From positions 18,639 to 82,638 of the forward strand of contig CAKTBG010000006.1 in assembly GCA_934533135.1 (NCBI GenBank): DNA of 64,000 nt, in the 5' to 3' direction. This stretch comes from an uncultured Faecalibacterium sp. (GTDB lineage: Bacteria; Bacillota; Clostridia; Oscillospirales; Ruminococcaceae). Shown here in pieces: positions 50,440 through 59,593 of this stretch. Made by a program: the position numbers and the translations under genes. The notes under the pieces were generated by a model. The model worked only from the letters and a program-made list of their open reading frames with translations, made no database searches and was not told where the DNA came from. How positions within the stretch are numbered: the stretch's first letter is position 1; every line of letters starts with the position of its first letter.

Positions 50440-51072
50440 ATGAGAACGACCGCACGGAACATCCTTGCGCTGCTGGGTCTGTCCGTCTGCATTCTGGCCG
50501 GAGGAGCCGTTGCCGGCTTTGCGGCAGAGCCCGGCGGCACGCCGGAGGACTGCAAGCACGCGTGGCGTTGCGAGACGGAGCTCAAGACCACCTGCATCGA
50601 CACCACCTTCCAGCACCGCACCGCCGACGGCACCGTGGAGACCCTCACCCTCTGCCCCGTCTGCGGCAAAGAGGGAGCTTCCGCCGCATGGAAGCCCGGG
50701 GATGGACAGCTGACCGAAGTCAAGGACGCATTCGCCAACTTTTCGGGGCTGACCATCCGCACCGGCACCCTCCGCAACGGAATGCAGGTGCTGACCGTCG
50801 GCTTCTATTACCCCGACACCACCGAAAAACGGGTCTGCAACCTCTGCGGCAAGACCGAGACCCTGAGCCACACCGACGCCCGCCTGATGTACGGGCAGGT
50901 GGACGCCTCCATTGAACTGCCGAAAGAGGTCGTGGAGAATTACGACCTGCTGCTGGTCAACGAAGATGGCAGCGAGACCCCGCTCGACGTCTCCATCGGC
51001 GAAAAGAAAGCCTTTTTTAAGCTGAACATGACCCCCGGCACCCGGCTGATCCGGCTGGCCGCCAAGGGCTAA
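50440..51072 (+). CDS. Exported protein of unknown function with CxxC pairs
   Basis: A 210-residue protein with a signal peptide (NILALLGLSVCILAGGAVAGFAAEP; probable cut after AxA near residue 30). The mature part has two CxxC knuckles (LCPVCGKE and VCNLCGKTE) and further cysteines, as in zinc-ribbon-like or disulfide-rich folds, and a beta-rich C-terminus. No family recognised. ATG at 50440 has GGAGAAAGGA upstream and its own promoter. Located just before the methionine T-box region but not part of it. Confidence 0.75.
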   Translation: MRTTARNILALLGLSVCILAGGAVAGFAAEPGGTPEDCKHAWRCETELKTTCIDTTFQHRTADGTVETLTLCPVCGKEGASAAWKPGDGQLTEVKDAFANFSGLTIRTGTLRNGMQVLTVGFYYPDTTEKRVCNLCGKTETLSHTDARLMYGQVDASIELPKEVVENYDLLLVNEDGSETPLDVSIGEKKAFFKLNMTPGTRLIRLAAKG

Positions 51073-51117
51073 AACCGCGTCAAAAAGTTACAATTTGAAA
51101 TTTTTGCATTTTTCCTG

Positions 51118-51146
51118 TTGACAAATCCTATCATGTTGGTTAGAAT
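51118..51146 (+). promoter_or_regulatory. Promoter of the methionine transport operon
   Basis: TTGACA (51118-51123), 17-bp spacer, TAGAAT (51141-51146), directly before the T-box leader. Confidence 0.85.
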
Positions 51147-51149
51147 AAA

Positions 51150-51465
51150 GCCAATATCACAAAAATGGCTGTGAAGAGAAGAGTAGGTTTTCGCATTGAT
51201 CCTTCCAGAGAGCCCGGTCGGTGGAAAAGGGCAGGAAACAGGGAACGGAAAATGGTCTCGGAGCTGCGCGGACGAAGAGCAAGAGTTCTAAGTCTGCGAC
51301 GGGTGCGCCCGTTAAAGCGTCCGGCTGTAAGCGCAGGTGTGGGAATGCCGCGCCGCAGTTTTGAGGCTGTTGCCCGCAAGGGTGCAGCAAAACAAGGTGG
51401 TACCACGGAAGAATCACGCTTCCGTCCTTGCAGGGCGTTGCCCGGTGAGGACGGAAGCTTTTTTA
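51150..51465 (+). ncRNA. T-box riboswitch (probable methionine specifier)
   Basis: The T-box sequence AAGGTGGTACCACGG (51394-51408) is followed by the antiterminator pair ACGGAAG/CTTCCGT and a competing terminator (GCTTCCGTCC at 51418 with GGACGGAAGC at 51449, then T residues). Stem I lies upstream. An ATG in an A-rich internal loop (51252-51254) is a candidate specifier codon, fitting uncharged tRNA-Met and the MetQNI genes downstream. The T-box itself is clear; the specifier is an inference. Confidence 0.88.
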
Positions 51466-51551
51466 TTTCTTCCGGACGCGCACAGGTGCGGGAGTTGCCG
51501 CACAGCGCGAAGCAAGTTTTATACTTTTATAAGTAGAGAGGGAAAAAGATT

Positions 51552-52475
51552 ATGATTACTCGTCGCGATTTTCTGAAAGTTACTGGCGTGGCCGCTGCTG
51601 CCGCTGCCCTGACCGCCTGCGGTGGCTCTTCTTCCACGGCAGGCAGCACCGCTTCTTCCGCTGCCGCTTCCAGCACCGCCGCATCTTCTGCAGCCGCCAA
51701 GCTGGATAAGATCTCGGTCGCTGTGCCCAACGACACCACCAACGAGGCCCGCGCCCTGACCCTGCTGGAGAAGAACGGCTTCTTCAAGCTGAAGGCGGAC
51801 GCCGGCATCACCGCCACCAAGAACGACATCGAGGAGAACCCCCTGAATGTCACCATCGACGAGGTCGAGGCTGCACAGGTTCCCAACGTCCTGCAGGATG
51901 AGGATTACGCCGTCATCAACTCCAACTACGCCATCTCCGCCGGTCTGGATCCCATGACCGATGCTCTGGCCATGGAGGACGGCACCTCTGCTTACGTCAA
52001 CGTTCTGGTCTGCAAGGAGGGCAACGAGGAGGAGCCGAAGATCAAGGCTCTGATCGCCGCTCTGGAGAGCCAGCAGGTCAAGGACTACATGGCAGAGACC
52101 TATAAGGGTGCGGTCGTGTCCGTCGTTGAGAACCCCACCGACGGCTACGATCCGGACATCGACTACGATGCGCTGAACGGCGAGACCGTCAGCTGCGCTG
52201 CTACCCCGGCTCCCCACTGCGAGGTGCTGGAAGTCTGCAAGGAGATCCTTGCGGCCAAGGGCATCACGCTGGACATTCAGGAGTACGACGACTATGTGAT
52301 CCCCAACACCGTTGTGGAGGATGGTCAGGTCGATACCAACTACTTCCAGCATCAGCCGTATCTGGACAACTTCAATGAGGAGAAGGGCACCCACCTCGTC
52401 TCCGTCGCCGGCATCCATGTTGAGCCCATGGGCATCTACGGCGGCAAGCAGGACAGCCTCGCCCCCATCGTCTGA
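51552..52475 (+). CDS. metQ: Methionine-binding lipoprotein MetQ
   Basis: A 307-residue NlpA-family lipoprotein. Signal peptide with lipobox ALTAC, Ser/Ala linker, then a domain with IKALIAALESQQVKDYMAETY and ILAAKGITLDIQEYDDYVIPN and the binding-site region DTNYFQHQPYLDNFNEEKG. First gene after the T-box; metN and metI follow closely. One oddity: the two halves of the NlpA fold appear in swapped order (the helix YxxxLxxF-type C-terminal part precedes the core), which should be checked by alignment. Confidence 0.9.
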   Translation: MITRRDFLKVTGVAAAAAALTACGGSSSTAGSTASSAAASSTAASSAAAKLDKISVAVPNDTTNEARALTLLEKNGFFKLKADAGITATKNDIEENPLNVTIDEVEAAQVPNVLQDEDYAVINSNYAISAGLDPMTDALAMEDGTSAYVNVLVCKEGNEEEPKIKALIAALESQQVKDYMAETYKGAVVSVVENPTDGYDPDIDYDALNGETVSCAATPAPHCEVLEVCKEILAAKGITLDIQEYDDYVIPNTVVEDGQVDTNYFQHQPYLDNFNEEKGTHLVSVAGIHVEPMGIYGGKQDSLAPIV

Positions 52476-52493
52476 TAACTAAGGAGCATTTCC

Positions 52494-53507
52494 GTGATCG
52501 AGATCAAACACCTTTCCAAAACCTTCCAGATGAAGGACGGCGCGGTCAACGCGCTGCGCGATATCGACCTGACCATTCCGGACGGGTCGATCTACGGCAT
52601 CATCGGGATGTCGGGTGCCGGCAAATCCACGCTGGTGCGCTGCATCAATCTGTTGGAGCGGCCCACCGAGGGCAGCGTCGTCATTGACGGCACCGCCATG
52701 GAGACCCTGAATCCCGCCCAGCTGCGGGAACGCCGCCGGGAGATCACCATGATCTTCCAGCAGTTCAATCTGCTGATGCAGCGCAGCTGCCTGAAAAACA
52801 TCTGCTTCCCGATGGAGCTGGCCGGTGTCAAGAAAGCCGACGCCGAGAAGCGCGCCAAGGAGCTGCTGGAGGTGGTGGGTCTGCCCGACAAGGCCAACGC
52901 CTACCCCGCCCAGCTGTCCGGCGGCCAGAAACAGCGCATTGCCATTGCCCGCGCACTGGCCACGAACCCCAAAGTCCTGCTGTGCGACGAGGCCACCAGT
53001 GCGCTGGACCCCAACACCACCCACTCCATCCTGACCCTCATCAAGGACATCAACCGCAAGCTTGGCATCACCGTGGTGGTCATCACCCACCAGATGAGCG
53101 TCGTGGAGGAGATCTGCGACCATGTGGCCATTCTGGACGGCGGCGTTGTCGTGGAGGAAGGCGAGGTGCGCCAGATCTTTGCAAACCCCAAGACCGCCGC
53201 CGCCAAGCGTCTGGTCGCCCCCAACGGCGGCAGCGCGGCGCGGGATCTGTCGAGCTTTGCACCCGACGATCACGTTGTGCGCGTCACATTTAATGGTTCG
53301 TCTGCGGCTAAGCCCTTGGTGGCAAGCCTTGCCGCCGAAAAGGGCATTCTGGTCAGCGTCCTCAGCGCGGACACCCGCGACCTGAGCGGCCAGTGCTACG
53401 GCAGTATGCTGCTCAAGCTGCCCAAGGAGACCGAGCAGGCAAAACAGGCCGCCGCGTATATGCGTGCGCAGCCCGGTGTGACGGTAGAGGAGGTGACCGG
53501 CGAATGA
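52494..53507 (+). CDS. metN: Methionine ABC transporter ATP-binding protein MetN
   Basis: A 337-residue ATPase with Walker A GMSGAGKSTLVR, signature LSGGQKQRIAIA, Walker B VLLCDEATSALDPN, and a C-terminal NIL domain (about 265-337) that binds methionine for trans-inhibition of uptake. GTG start at 52494 with AAGGAG upstream. Overlaps metI by 4 bases. Confidence 0.94.
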   Translation: MIEIKHLSKTFQMKDGAVNALRDIDLTIPDGSIYGIIGMSGAGKSTLVRCINLLERPTEGSVVIDGTAMETLNPAQLRERRREITMIFQQFNLLMQRSCLKNICFPMELAGVKKADAEKRAKELLEVVGLPDKANAYPAQLSGGQKQRIAIARALATNPKVLLCDEATSALDPNTTHSILTLIKDINRKLGITVVVITHQMSVVEEICDHVAILDGGVVVEEGEVRQIFANPKTAAAKRLVAPNGGSAARDLSSFAPDDHVVRVTFNGSSAAKPLVASLAAEKGILVSVLSADTRDLSGQCYGSMLLKLPKETEQAKQAAAYMRAQPGVTVEEVTGE

Positions 53508-54160
53508 CCATTGCAGATTACGGCTTTGCCGTCTGGGAGACCTTTTACGTCACCCTGCTTTCCACCGCGTTTTCACTGGTGATCGGCCTGCCGCTGGGCG
53601 TTCTGCTGGTGGCGGGCGATAAGGACGGCATCCTGCCGCTTCCCGGCTGGCTGATGCACCTGCTGAACATCATCATCAACATCCTGCGCAGCGTTCCGTT
53701 CCTGATCCTGATGATCTGCGTGTTCCCGCTGTCCCGCGCCATCGTGGGCACCACCGTCGGCACCAAGGCGACCATCGTGCCGCTGGTCTGCGCGGCGTTC
53801 CCCTTTGTGGCGCGTCTGGTCGAGACCAGCCTGCGGGAGCTGGATGAGGGCGTGGTCGAAGCCGCCCAGAGCATGGGCGCGACCCCGTTCCAGATCATCA
53901 CCAAGGTCATGATCCCCGAGTGTCTGCCGGGGCTCATTTCCAGCATGACCACTGCGCTGACCACCATTCTGGGCTACTCGGCCATGTCGGGTGCCATCGG
54001 CGGCGGCGGTCTGGGCAAGGTCGCCATCTCTTACGGCTACTACCGCTACCAGACCAACATCATGATCGTCTGCGTCGTGCTGCTGATCCTGCTGGTGCAG
54101 GCATTCCAGTCCGTCGGCACGCTCTGGGCCACCAAGAGCGATAAGAGATTAAGAAAATAA
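53504..54160 (+). CDS. metI: Methionine ABC transporter permease MetI
   Basis: A 218-residue permease with five membrane segments; EAA loop VVEAAQSMGATPFQIITKVMIPE. The motif RSVPFLILMI and GYSAMSGAIGGGGLG are typical of MetI. ATG overlaps the metN stop (ATGA). Confidence 0.95.
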   Translation: MTIADYGFAVWETFYVTLLSTAFSLVIGLPLGVLLVAGDKDGILPLPGWLMHLLNIIINILRSVPFLILMICVFPLSRAIVGTTVGTKATIVPLVCAAFPFVARLVETSLRELDEGVVEAAQSMGATPFQIITKVMIPECLPGLISSMTTALTTILGYSAMSGAIGGGGLGKVAISYGYYRYQTNIMIVCVVLLILLVQAFQSVGTLWATKSDKRLRK

Positions 54161-54217
54161 TTCATCTCTTCGCAGACTGAGAGGTTGGACAAGAACAGGT
54201 TGAACGGCTGCTCCGTA

Positions 54218-54278
54218 CAACCTCTCCGTCATCGCTTACGCGATGCCACCTCTCCTAGTAGGAGAGGCCTTGGCAGGC
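54218..54278. repeat. Palindromic intergenic repeat R11
   Basis: CAACCTCTCCGTCATCGC, TTACGCGATGCCACC, CTCTCCTAGTAGGAGAGG. A fragment GACTGAGAGGTTG at 54176-54188 is the other flank. It lies between metI and metY, where an operon link would otherwise be expected. Confidence 0.78.
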
Positions 54279-54368
54279 CGTAAAGCTTATCTTTCAATTC
54301 CCCGCCGAGGCTTGTCTCCGGCGGGGAATTGTGCTATCCCGATCAACCAAGCAAAGGAGTATGTTACA

Positions 54369-55643
54369 ATGAACCGTGATACCATCTGCGTGCAGGGCGG
54401 CTACACCCCCGGCAACGGCGAACCCCGCCAGATCCCCATCATCCAGTCCACCACCTTCAAGTACGCCACCAGCGAGGATATGGGCAAGCTGTTTGACCTC
54501 GAGGCCGACGGCTACTTCTACTCCCGCCTGCAGAACCCCACCTGCGACATGGTGGCCAAAAAGATCTGCGAGCTGGAAGGCGGCACCGCCGCCATGCTGA
54601 CCTCCAGCGGGCAGGCCGCCAACTTCTTCGCGCTGTTCAACATCTGCAACGCCGGGGATCACATCGTGGCCTCCAGCACCATCTACGGCGGCACCTTCAA
54701 CCTGATCTCGGTCACTATGGCCAAGATGGGCGTCACCGCCACCTTTGTGGATCCGCTCTGCTCCGAGGAAGAGCTGAACGCCGCCTTCCAGCCCAACACC
54801 AAGGCCGTGTTCGGCGAGACCATCGCAAACCCGGCTCTGACCGTGCTGGACATCGAAAAGTTCGCCAAGGCCGCCCACGCCCACGGCGTTCCGCTGATCG
54901 TGGACAACACCTTCCCCACTCCGGTCAACTGCCGTCCGTTCGCGTGGGGGGCCGATATCGTGACCCACTCCACCACCAAGTACATGGACGGCCACGGCGC
55001 GGTGATCGGCGGTGCCATCGTGGACAGCGGCAAGTTCGACTGGATGGCACACGCCGACAAGTTCCCCGGCCTGTGTACCCCCGACGAGAGCTACCACGGC
55101 ATCACCTATGCCGAGCGGTTCGGCAATGCGGGTGCCTTCATCACCAAGGCCACCGCCCAGCTGATGCGCGATTTCGGCTCGGTGCAGTCGGCCACCGGTG
55201 CCTTCCTGCTCAACCTCGGTCTGGAAAGCCTCCATGTCCGGATGCAGCGTCACTGCGAAAACGGCATGGCCGTGGCCAGATTCCTCGAGGCACACCCGAA
55301 GGTCGCCTACGTCAACTACTGCGGTCTGGAATCCAGCCCATACCATGCACTGGCGCAGAAGTATCTGCCCAACGGCAGCTGCGGCGTCGTCTCCTTTGGT
55401 CTGGCCGGCGGCCGCGAAGCCGCCAGTACTTTTATGAAGGCTCTGAAGCTGGCCGCCATCGAGACCCATGTGGCCGATGCCCGCACCTGCTGCCTGAACC
55501 CGGCCTCCAGCACCCACCGCCAGATGAACGACGAGCAGCTGAAAGCCGCCGGTGTGCCCGCCGAGCTGGTCCGGATGAGCTGCGGCCTCGAGAGCAGCGA
55601 GGATCTGATCGCCGACATTGCACAGGCACTCGACCAGATCTGA
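54369..55643 (+). CDS. metY: O-acetylhomoserine aminocarboxypropyltransferase (sulfhydrylase)
   Basis: PLP enzyme of the Cys/Met-metabolism family that makes homocysteine from O-acetylhomoserine and sulfide. 424 residues, the long MetY form. The PLP lysine lies in HSTTKYMDGHG; other marks are YSRLQNPTCDMV, TSSGQAANFFALF and VDNTFPTPVNCRPF. ATG at 54369 has AAGGAG upstream. metA follows 76 bases later and supplies its substrate. Confidence 0.94.
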   Translation: MNRDTICVQGGYTPGNGEPRQIPIIQSTTFKYATSEDMGKLFDLEADGYFYSRLQNPTCDMVAKKICELEGGTAAMLTSSGQAANFFALFNICNAGDHIVASSTIYGGTFNLISVTMAKMGVTATFVDPLCSEEELNAAFQPNTKAVFGETIANPALTVLDIEKFAKAAHAHGVPLIVDNTFPTPVNCRPFAWGADIVTHSTTKYMDGHGAVIGGAIVDSGKFDWMAHADKFPGLCTPDESYHGITYAERFGNAGAFITKATAQLMRDFGSVQSATGAFLLNLGLESLHVRMQRHCENGMAVARFLEAHPKVAYVNYCGLESSPYHALAQKYLPNGSCGVVSFGLAGGREAASTFMKALKLAAIETHVADARTCCLNPASSTHRQMNDEQLKAAGVPAELVRMSCGLESSEDLIADIAQALDQI

Positions 55644-55719
55644 CGCAGCTGCCCGCCGCCTTCCCTGCAGAGTTGAATTGCCATAAAACCGCAAACTGCG
55701 ATAGACAGGAGTTCTCACC

Positions 55720-56658
55720 ATGCCTCTCATCATTCCCAAGACCCTGCCCGCCTACGATGCGCTGTACGAAGAAAACGTCTTTGTCATGCACCGGGAGCGG
55801 GCAGCCGCCCAGCACATCCGCCCGCTGGAGATCCTGATCCTCAACCTGATGCCGACCAAGATCGCCACCGAGACGCAGATCGCCCGGCTGCTGGCCAACA
55901 CGCCGCTGCAGGTCCACATGACCCTGCTCCAGACAGCCAGCCACGCCGCGACCCATGTTTCCACGGCGCATCTGGAAGCGTTCTACAAGACCTTTGACGA
56001 GGTGCAGCACAACCGCTACGACGGCATGATCATCACCGGTGCCCCGGTGGAAACGATGCCCTTTGAGCAGGTGGATTACTGGCCCGAATTGTGCGAGATC
56101 ATGGATTTCAGCGAGACAAACGTCTACTCCACCCTGCACGTCTGCTGGGGCGCACAGGCCGGTCTGTACTACCACTACGGCGTGCGGAAAGAAGACCTGC
56201 CCCAGAAGATGTTCGGCGTGTTCGAGCACAAGGTCGTCCGCCCCTCGAACCCGCTGGTGCGCGGCTTTGACGAAGTGTTCTATGCCCCCCACAGCCGCCA
56301 CACCGGGAGCAGCCGCGCCGATATCCGGAACTGCACCGCCCTCCGCATCCTTGCCGAGAGCGACGAGGCAGGCCCCTTCCTGATGAGCACCGAGAACGGC
56401 CGCCAGATCTTCGTCATGGGGCATCCCGAGTACGACAAGTACACGCTGGACGCCGAGTACAAGCGGGATGTCGGCAAGGGGCTGCCCATTGCCGTTCCCA
56501 AGAACTACTATCCCCACGACGACCCGTCGCAGCCGCCGCTCTTCCGCTGGCGCGCCCACGCCCACCTGCTGTACGAAAACTGGCTGAACTACTACGTCTA
56601 CCAGAACACCCCCTACGACCTCGGCACCATCCAGCGTGTCCCGCACGAGGGGAAATAA
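55720..56658 (+). CDS. metA: Homoserine O-acetyltransferase (MetA family)
   Basis: A 312-residue MetA-type acyltransferase. Catalytic Cys in [15 protein letters not shown], His in APHSRHT and the family Glu in MGHPEYD are present. The acyl-CoA selector in [13 protein letters not shown] is Glu, as in acetyl-specific enzymes of Bacillus, where E. coli has Gly and uses succinyl-CoA. So O-acetylhomoserine is the probable product, which fits MetY upstream. Confidence 0.94.
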   Translation: MPLIIPKTLPAYDALYEENVFVMHRERAAAQHIRPLEILILNLMPTKIATETQIARLLANTPLQVHMTLLQTASHAATHVSTAHLEAFYKTFDEVQHNRYDGMIITGAPVETMPFEQVDYWPELCEIMDFSETNVYSTLHVCWGAQAGLYYHYGVRKEDLPQKMFGVFEHKVVRPSNPLVRGFDEVFYAPHSRHTGSSRADIRNCTALRILAESDEAGPFLMSTENGRQIFVMGHPEYDKYTLDAEYKRDVGKGLPIAVPKNYYPHDDPSQPPLFRWRAHAHLLYENWLNYYVYQNTPYDLGTIQRVPHEGK

Positions 56659-56665
56659 ACCCGCC

Positions 56666-56700
56666 GCACTCTGGCAGAACCTCTGCCGGGGTGCTTTTTT
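56666..56700 (+). terminator. Terminator after metA
   Basis: GCACTCTGGCAG pairs with CTGCCGGGGTGC (two G-U pairs), then six T residues. The ribosome-binding site of the next gene follows directly, so some readthrough is likely. Confidence 0.8.
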
Positions 56701-56715
56701 GAAAGGAGAATTTTC

Positions 56716-57756
56716 ATGGGAATCGACGCAAAATGGAACCTGACCATCGGCAGACTGCCGCACGGCGCACGGAACAAGATCAGCGATGTGCCGGGCGTGA
56801 CGGTCGGGCACTGCACACTGGCGGAGGGCAGCGTCCAGACCGGCGTGACCGCCCTGCTGCCCCATCCGGGCGATGTCTTTCACGACAAGGTGCTGGCGGC
56901 CTGCCATGTCATCAACGGCTTCGGCAAGACCACCGGCCTTGTCCAGATCGAGGAGCTGGGCACCCTCGAAACGCCCATCCTCTTCACCAACACGCTGAGC
57001 GTCGGCACGGTCGAGACCGCGCTGGTCAAATATATGCTGGAGCGGAATCCCGACATCTGCGAGACCACCGGCAGCGTCAACCCGGTGGTCTGTGAGTGCA
57101 ACGACTGCACCCTGAACGATATCCGGGGGCTGCACGTCACCGAACAGAACGCTCTGGACGCGCTGGCCGACTGCAAGGCCGACTTTGCCGAGGGTGCCGT
57201 CGGTGCCGGGCGGGGAATGCGCTGCCACGGGCTGAAGGGCGGCATCGGGTCGGCTTCCCGTCTGGTGGAGCTGGACGGCAAAACCTACACCATCGGCACG
57301 CTGGTGCTCTCGAACCACGCGACCTTCGACGATCTGGTGGTCGCCGGAACGCCCATCCACACCCTGCTGGACGAGCGCATCCCGCCCCACGAGGACAAAG
57401 GCTCCATCATCACGGTGATCGCCACCGATATCCCCCTCAGCGAGCGGCAGCTGAAACGGCTCTGCCGCCGGGTGATCGTGGGGCTTTCCCGCACCGGATC
57501 GACCTGCGGCAACGGCAGCGGCGAGATCGTGCTGGCCTTCACCACGGCCAACCGGATGCCCCACTACGCCGACTCTCCCCTGCTGCCCATGACCATGCTG
57601 CACGACGACGCCATCAATCCCCTGTTCCGCGCGGTGGCCGAATGCGCCGAAGAAAGCGTGCTCAGCTCCCTGCTCCACGCCGAGACCGTCACCGGCAAAA
57701 ACGGCCGCACCGTGGCTTCGCTGGCGGATCTGCTGACCGGCGCACAAAAACTCTGA
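56716..57756 (+). CDS. P1-family (DmpA-like) aminopeptidase
   Basis: A 346-residue self-processing Ntn-type peptidase. Family features: NKISDVPGVTVGH near the N-terminus, and GAGRGMRCHGLKGGIGSASR, where autocleavage before a Ser or Thr generates the nucleophile. Family members remove N-terminal D- or L-amino acids or beta-alanyl groups from small peptides. AAGGAG precedes the ATG. Substrate unknown. Confidence 0.9.
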   Translation: MGIDAKWNLTIGRLPHGARNKISDVPGVTVGHCTLAEGSVQTGVTALLPHPGDVFHDKVLAACHVINGFGKTTGLVQIEELGTLETPILFTNTLSVGTVETALVKYMLERNPDICETTGSVNPVVCECNDCTLNDIRGLHVTEQNALDALADCKADFAEGAVGAGRGMRCHGLKGGIGSASRLVELDGKTYTIGTLVLSNHATFDDLVVAGTPIHTLLDERIPPHEDKGSIITVIATDIPLSERQLKRLCRRVIVGLSRTGSTCGNGSGEIVLAFTTANRMPHYADSPLLPMTMLHDDAINPLFRAVAECAEESVLSSLLHAETVTGKNGRTVASLADLLTGAQKL

Positions 57757-57764
57757 CAACGCTA

Positions 57765-57793
57765 TGGCAATTGTGTTCCGTTCGTATTATAAT
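57765..57793 (+). promoter_or_regulatory. Promoter of the heterodimeric ABC exporter
   Basis: TGGCAA (57765-57770), 17-bp spacer, TATAAT (57788-57793). Confidence 0.65.
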
Positions 57794-57853
57794 AGGAACG
57801 CATAAAAACCAAGCCGTTTCTGGAAACGGAACAAGAGAAAGGGAGAATTCCGC

Positions 57854-59593
57854 TTGAACAAAATGCTCGGCTATCTGCGCGGCTATCAACGCGAGAGCAT
57901 CCTCGCGCCGCTGTTCAAAATGCTCGAGGCCACCTTTGATCTGTTCGTGCCGCTCGTGATGGCCGACATCGTCAATGTGGGCATCGCAGCGCATGATTTC
58001 CACTACATTCTGATCCGCTGCGGCATCCTGCTGCTGCTGGCGATGATCGGCCTGATCTGCAGCCTGACGGCGCAGTACTTTGCAGCCAAGGCGTCGGTGG
58101 GGTATTCCACCGCCCTGCGCCATGCACTGTTCGCACACATCCAGAGCCTCAGCTTCACCGAGATGGATACCCTCGGCACCAGCACCCTCATCACCCGGAT
58201 GACCAGCGACCTGAATCAGGTGCAGAGCGGCCTGAATCTCTTCCTGCGGTTGTTCCTGCGCAGCCCCTTCGTCGTGTTTGGTGCCATGATCATGGCCTTT
58301 ACCGTCAACGTCAAGGCCGCGCTGATCTTCGTGGTGGCCATCCCGCTGCTGTCGGTGGTCGTGTTCGGCGTCATGGTGATCACCCGGCCGCTGTACAAAA
58401 CGGTGCAGAATCGTCTGGACCGCGTTCTCAGCCTGACCCGTGAAAACCTGACCGGCGTCCGCGTCGTCCGCGCTTTTGACAAAGAGCAGAGCGAGATCGA
58501 CCGCTTTGAGGACGCCAACGCCCTGCTGACCCAGATGCAGCTCCACGTCGGCCACCTCTCCGCCCTGATGAACCCCCTCACCTACGTCATCATCAACCTT
58601 GCCATCGTCGCCCTCCTCTACACCGGCGGCATCCAGATCAATGTCGGCAGCATGGCTTCCGGCGACGTGATCGCACTGGTCAATTACATGAACCAGATCC
58701 TGATCGAGCTGGTCAAGCTGGCCAACCTCATCGTGCAGGTCAGCAAGGCTCTGGCCTGCGCCGGCCGCGTTCAGGCCGTTCTGGACACCAAGCCCGGCAT
58801 GGACTTCCCGCACGAAGTGCTGGGCGAGGTTCCGGCCGACAAGTCCGGCGACGCTGTCCGGTTCGACCATGTTTCCCTGACCTACGCAGGTGCCGGTGCC
58901 CCCAGCCTGAGCGACATCAGCTTCACCGCCAAGCGGGGGCAGACCATCGGCGTCATCGGCGGCACCGGCTCGGGCAAATCCAGCCTCATCAGCCTGATCC
59001 CCCGCTTCTACGATGCCACCGAGGGCAGCGTCGAGATCTTCGGCCGCCCGGTGCAGAACTACCCCCGTGAGGAACTGCGCGGTGCGGTCAGCGTCGTCAT
59101 GCAGAAGGCGCAGCTCTTCGGCGGCACCATCCGCTCGAACCTGCTCTGGGGCCGCAAGGACGCCTCGGATGCAGAGCTGTGGGCCGCGCTGGAGACCGCG
59201 CAGGCCGCCGAATTCGTCCGCAGCAAGCCCCTCGGTCTGGATGAGCCGGTGGAGCAGGGCGGCCGGAACTTCTCCGGCGGCCAGAAGCAGCGTCTGACCA
59301 TTGCCCGTGCGCTGGTCGGCAGGCCGCAGATCCTGATCCTCGACGACAGCGCGTCGGCTCTGGACTACGCCACCGACGCCGCCCTGCGCAAGGCACTGGC
59401 AGCTCTGCCCGGAGATCTGACCGTCTTTATCGTCAGCCAGCGCGCCGCCAGCCTCCAGCACGCCGACCAGATCGTGGTGCTGGACGACGGCAGGATGGTG
59501 GGTCTTGGCACCCACCGCACCCTGCTGCAGGATTGCCCGGTCTATCAGGAGATCTACGCCAGCCAGTTCAAGAAAGGGGATGCGGAGCAATGA
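57854..59593 (+). CDS. ABC exporter half with a degenerate ATP site
   Basis: A 579-residue fused membrane-ATPase protein: six helices (about 1-310), then an ATPase with Walker A GGTGSGKSSLI and signature NFSGGQKQRLTIA. Walker B reads ILILDDSASALD, with Asp in place of the catalytic Glu. This is the usual mark of the degenerate half of heterodimeric exporters, whose partner follows. TTG start at 57854 (GGGAG upstream) or ATG at 57863. Substrate unknown; drug or lipid export is typical. Confidence 0.92.
   Translation: MNKMLGYLRGYQRESILAPLFKMLEATFDLFVPLVMADIVNVGIAAHDFHYILIRCGILLLLAMIGLICSLTAQYFAAKASVGYSTALRHALFAHIQSLSFTEMDTLGTSTLITRMTSDLNQVQSGLNLFLRLFLRSPFVVFGAMIMAFTVNVKAALIFVVAIPLLSVVVFGVMVITRPLYKTVQNRLDRVLSLTRENLTGVRVVRAFDKEQSEIDRFEDANALLTQMQLHVGHLSALMNPLTYVIINLAIVALLYTGGIQINVGSMASGDVIALVNYMNQILIELVKLANLIVQVSKALACAGRVQAVLDTKPGMDFPHEVLGEVPADKSGDAVRFDHVSLTYAGAGAPSLSDISFTAKRGQTIGVIGGTGSGKSSLISLIPRFYDATEGSVEIFGRPVQNYPREELRGAVSVVMQKAQLFGGTIRSNLLWGRKDASDAELWAALETAQAAEFVRSKPLGLDEPVEQGGRNFSGGQKQRLTIARALVGRPQILILDDSASALDYATDAALRKALAALPGDLTVFIVSQRAASLQHADQIVVLDDGRMVGLGTHRTLLQDCPVYQEIYASQFKKGDAEQ

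Noticed and set aside
57854-59593. Treating the DD in Walker B of the first exporter half as an inactivating mutation
   Set aside because: A degenerate ATP site in one half is normal in heterodimeric exporters, and the partner half has the canonical Glu.
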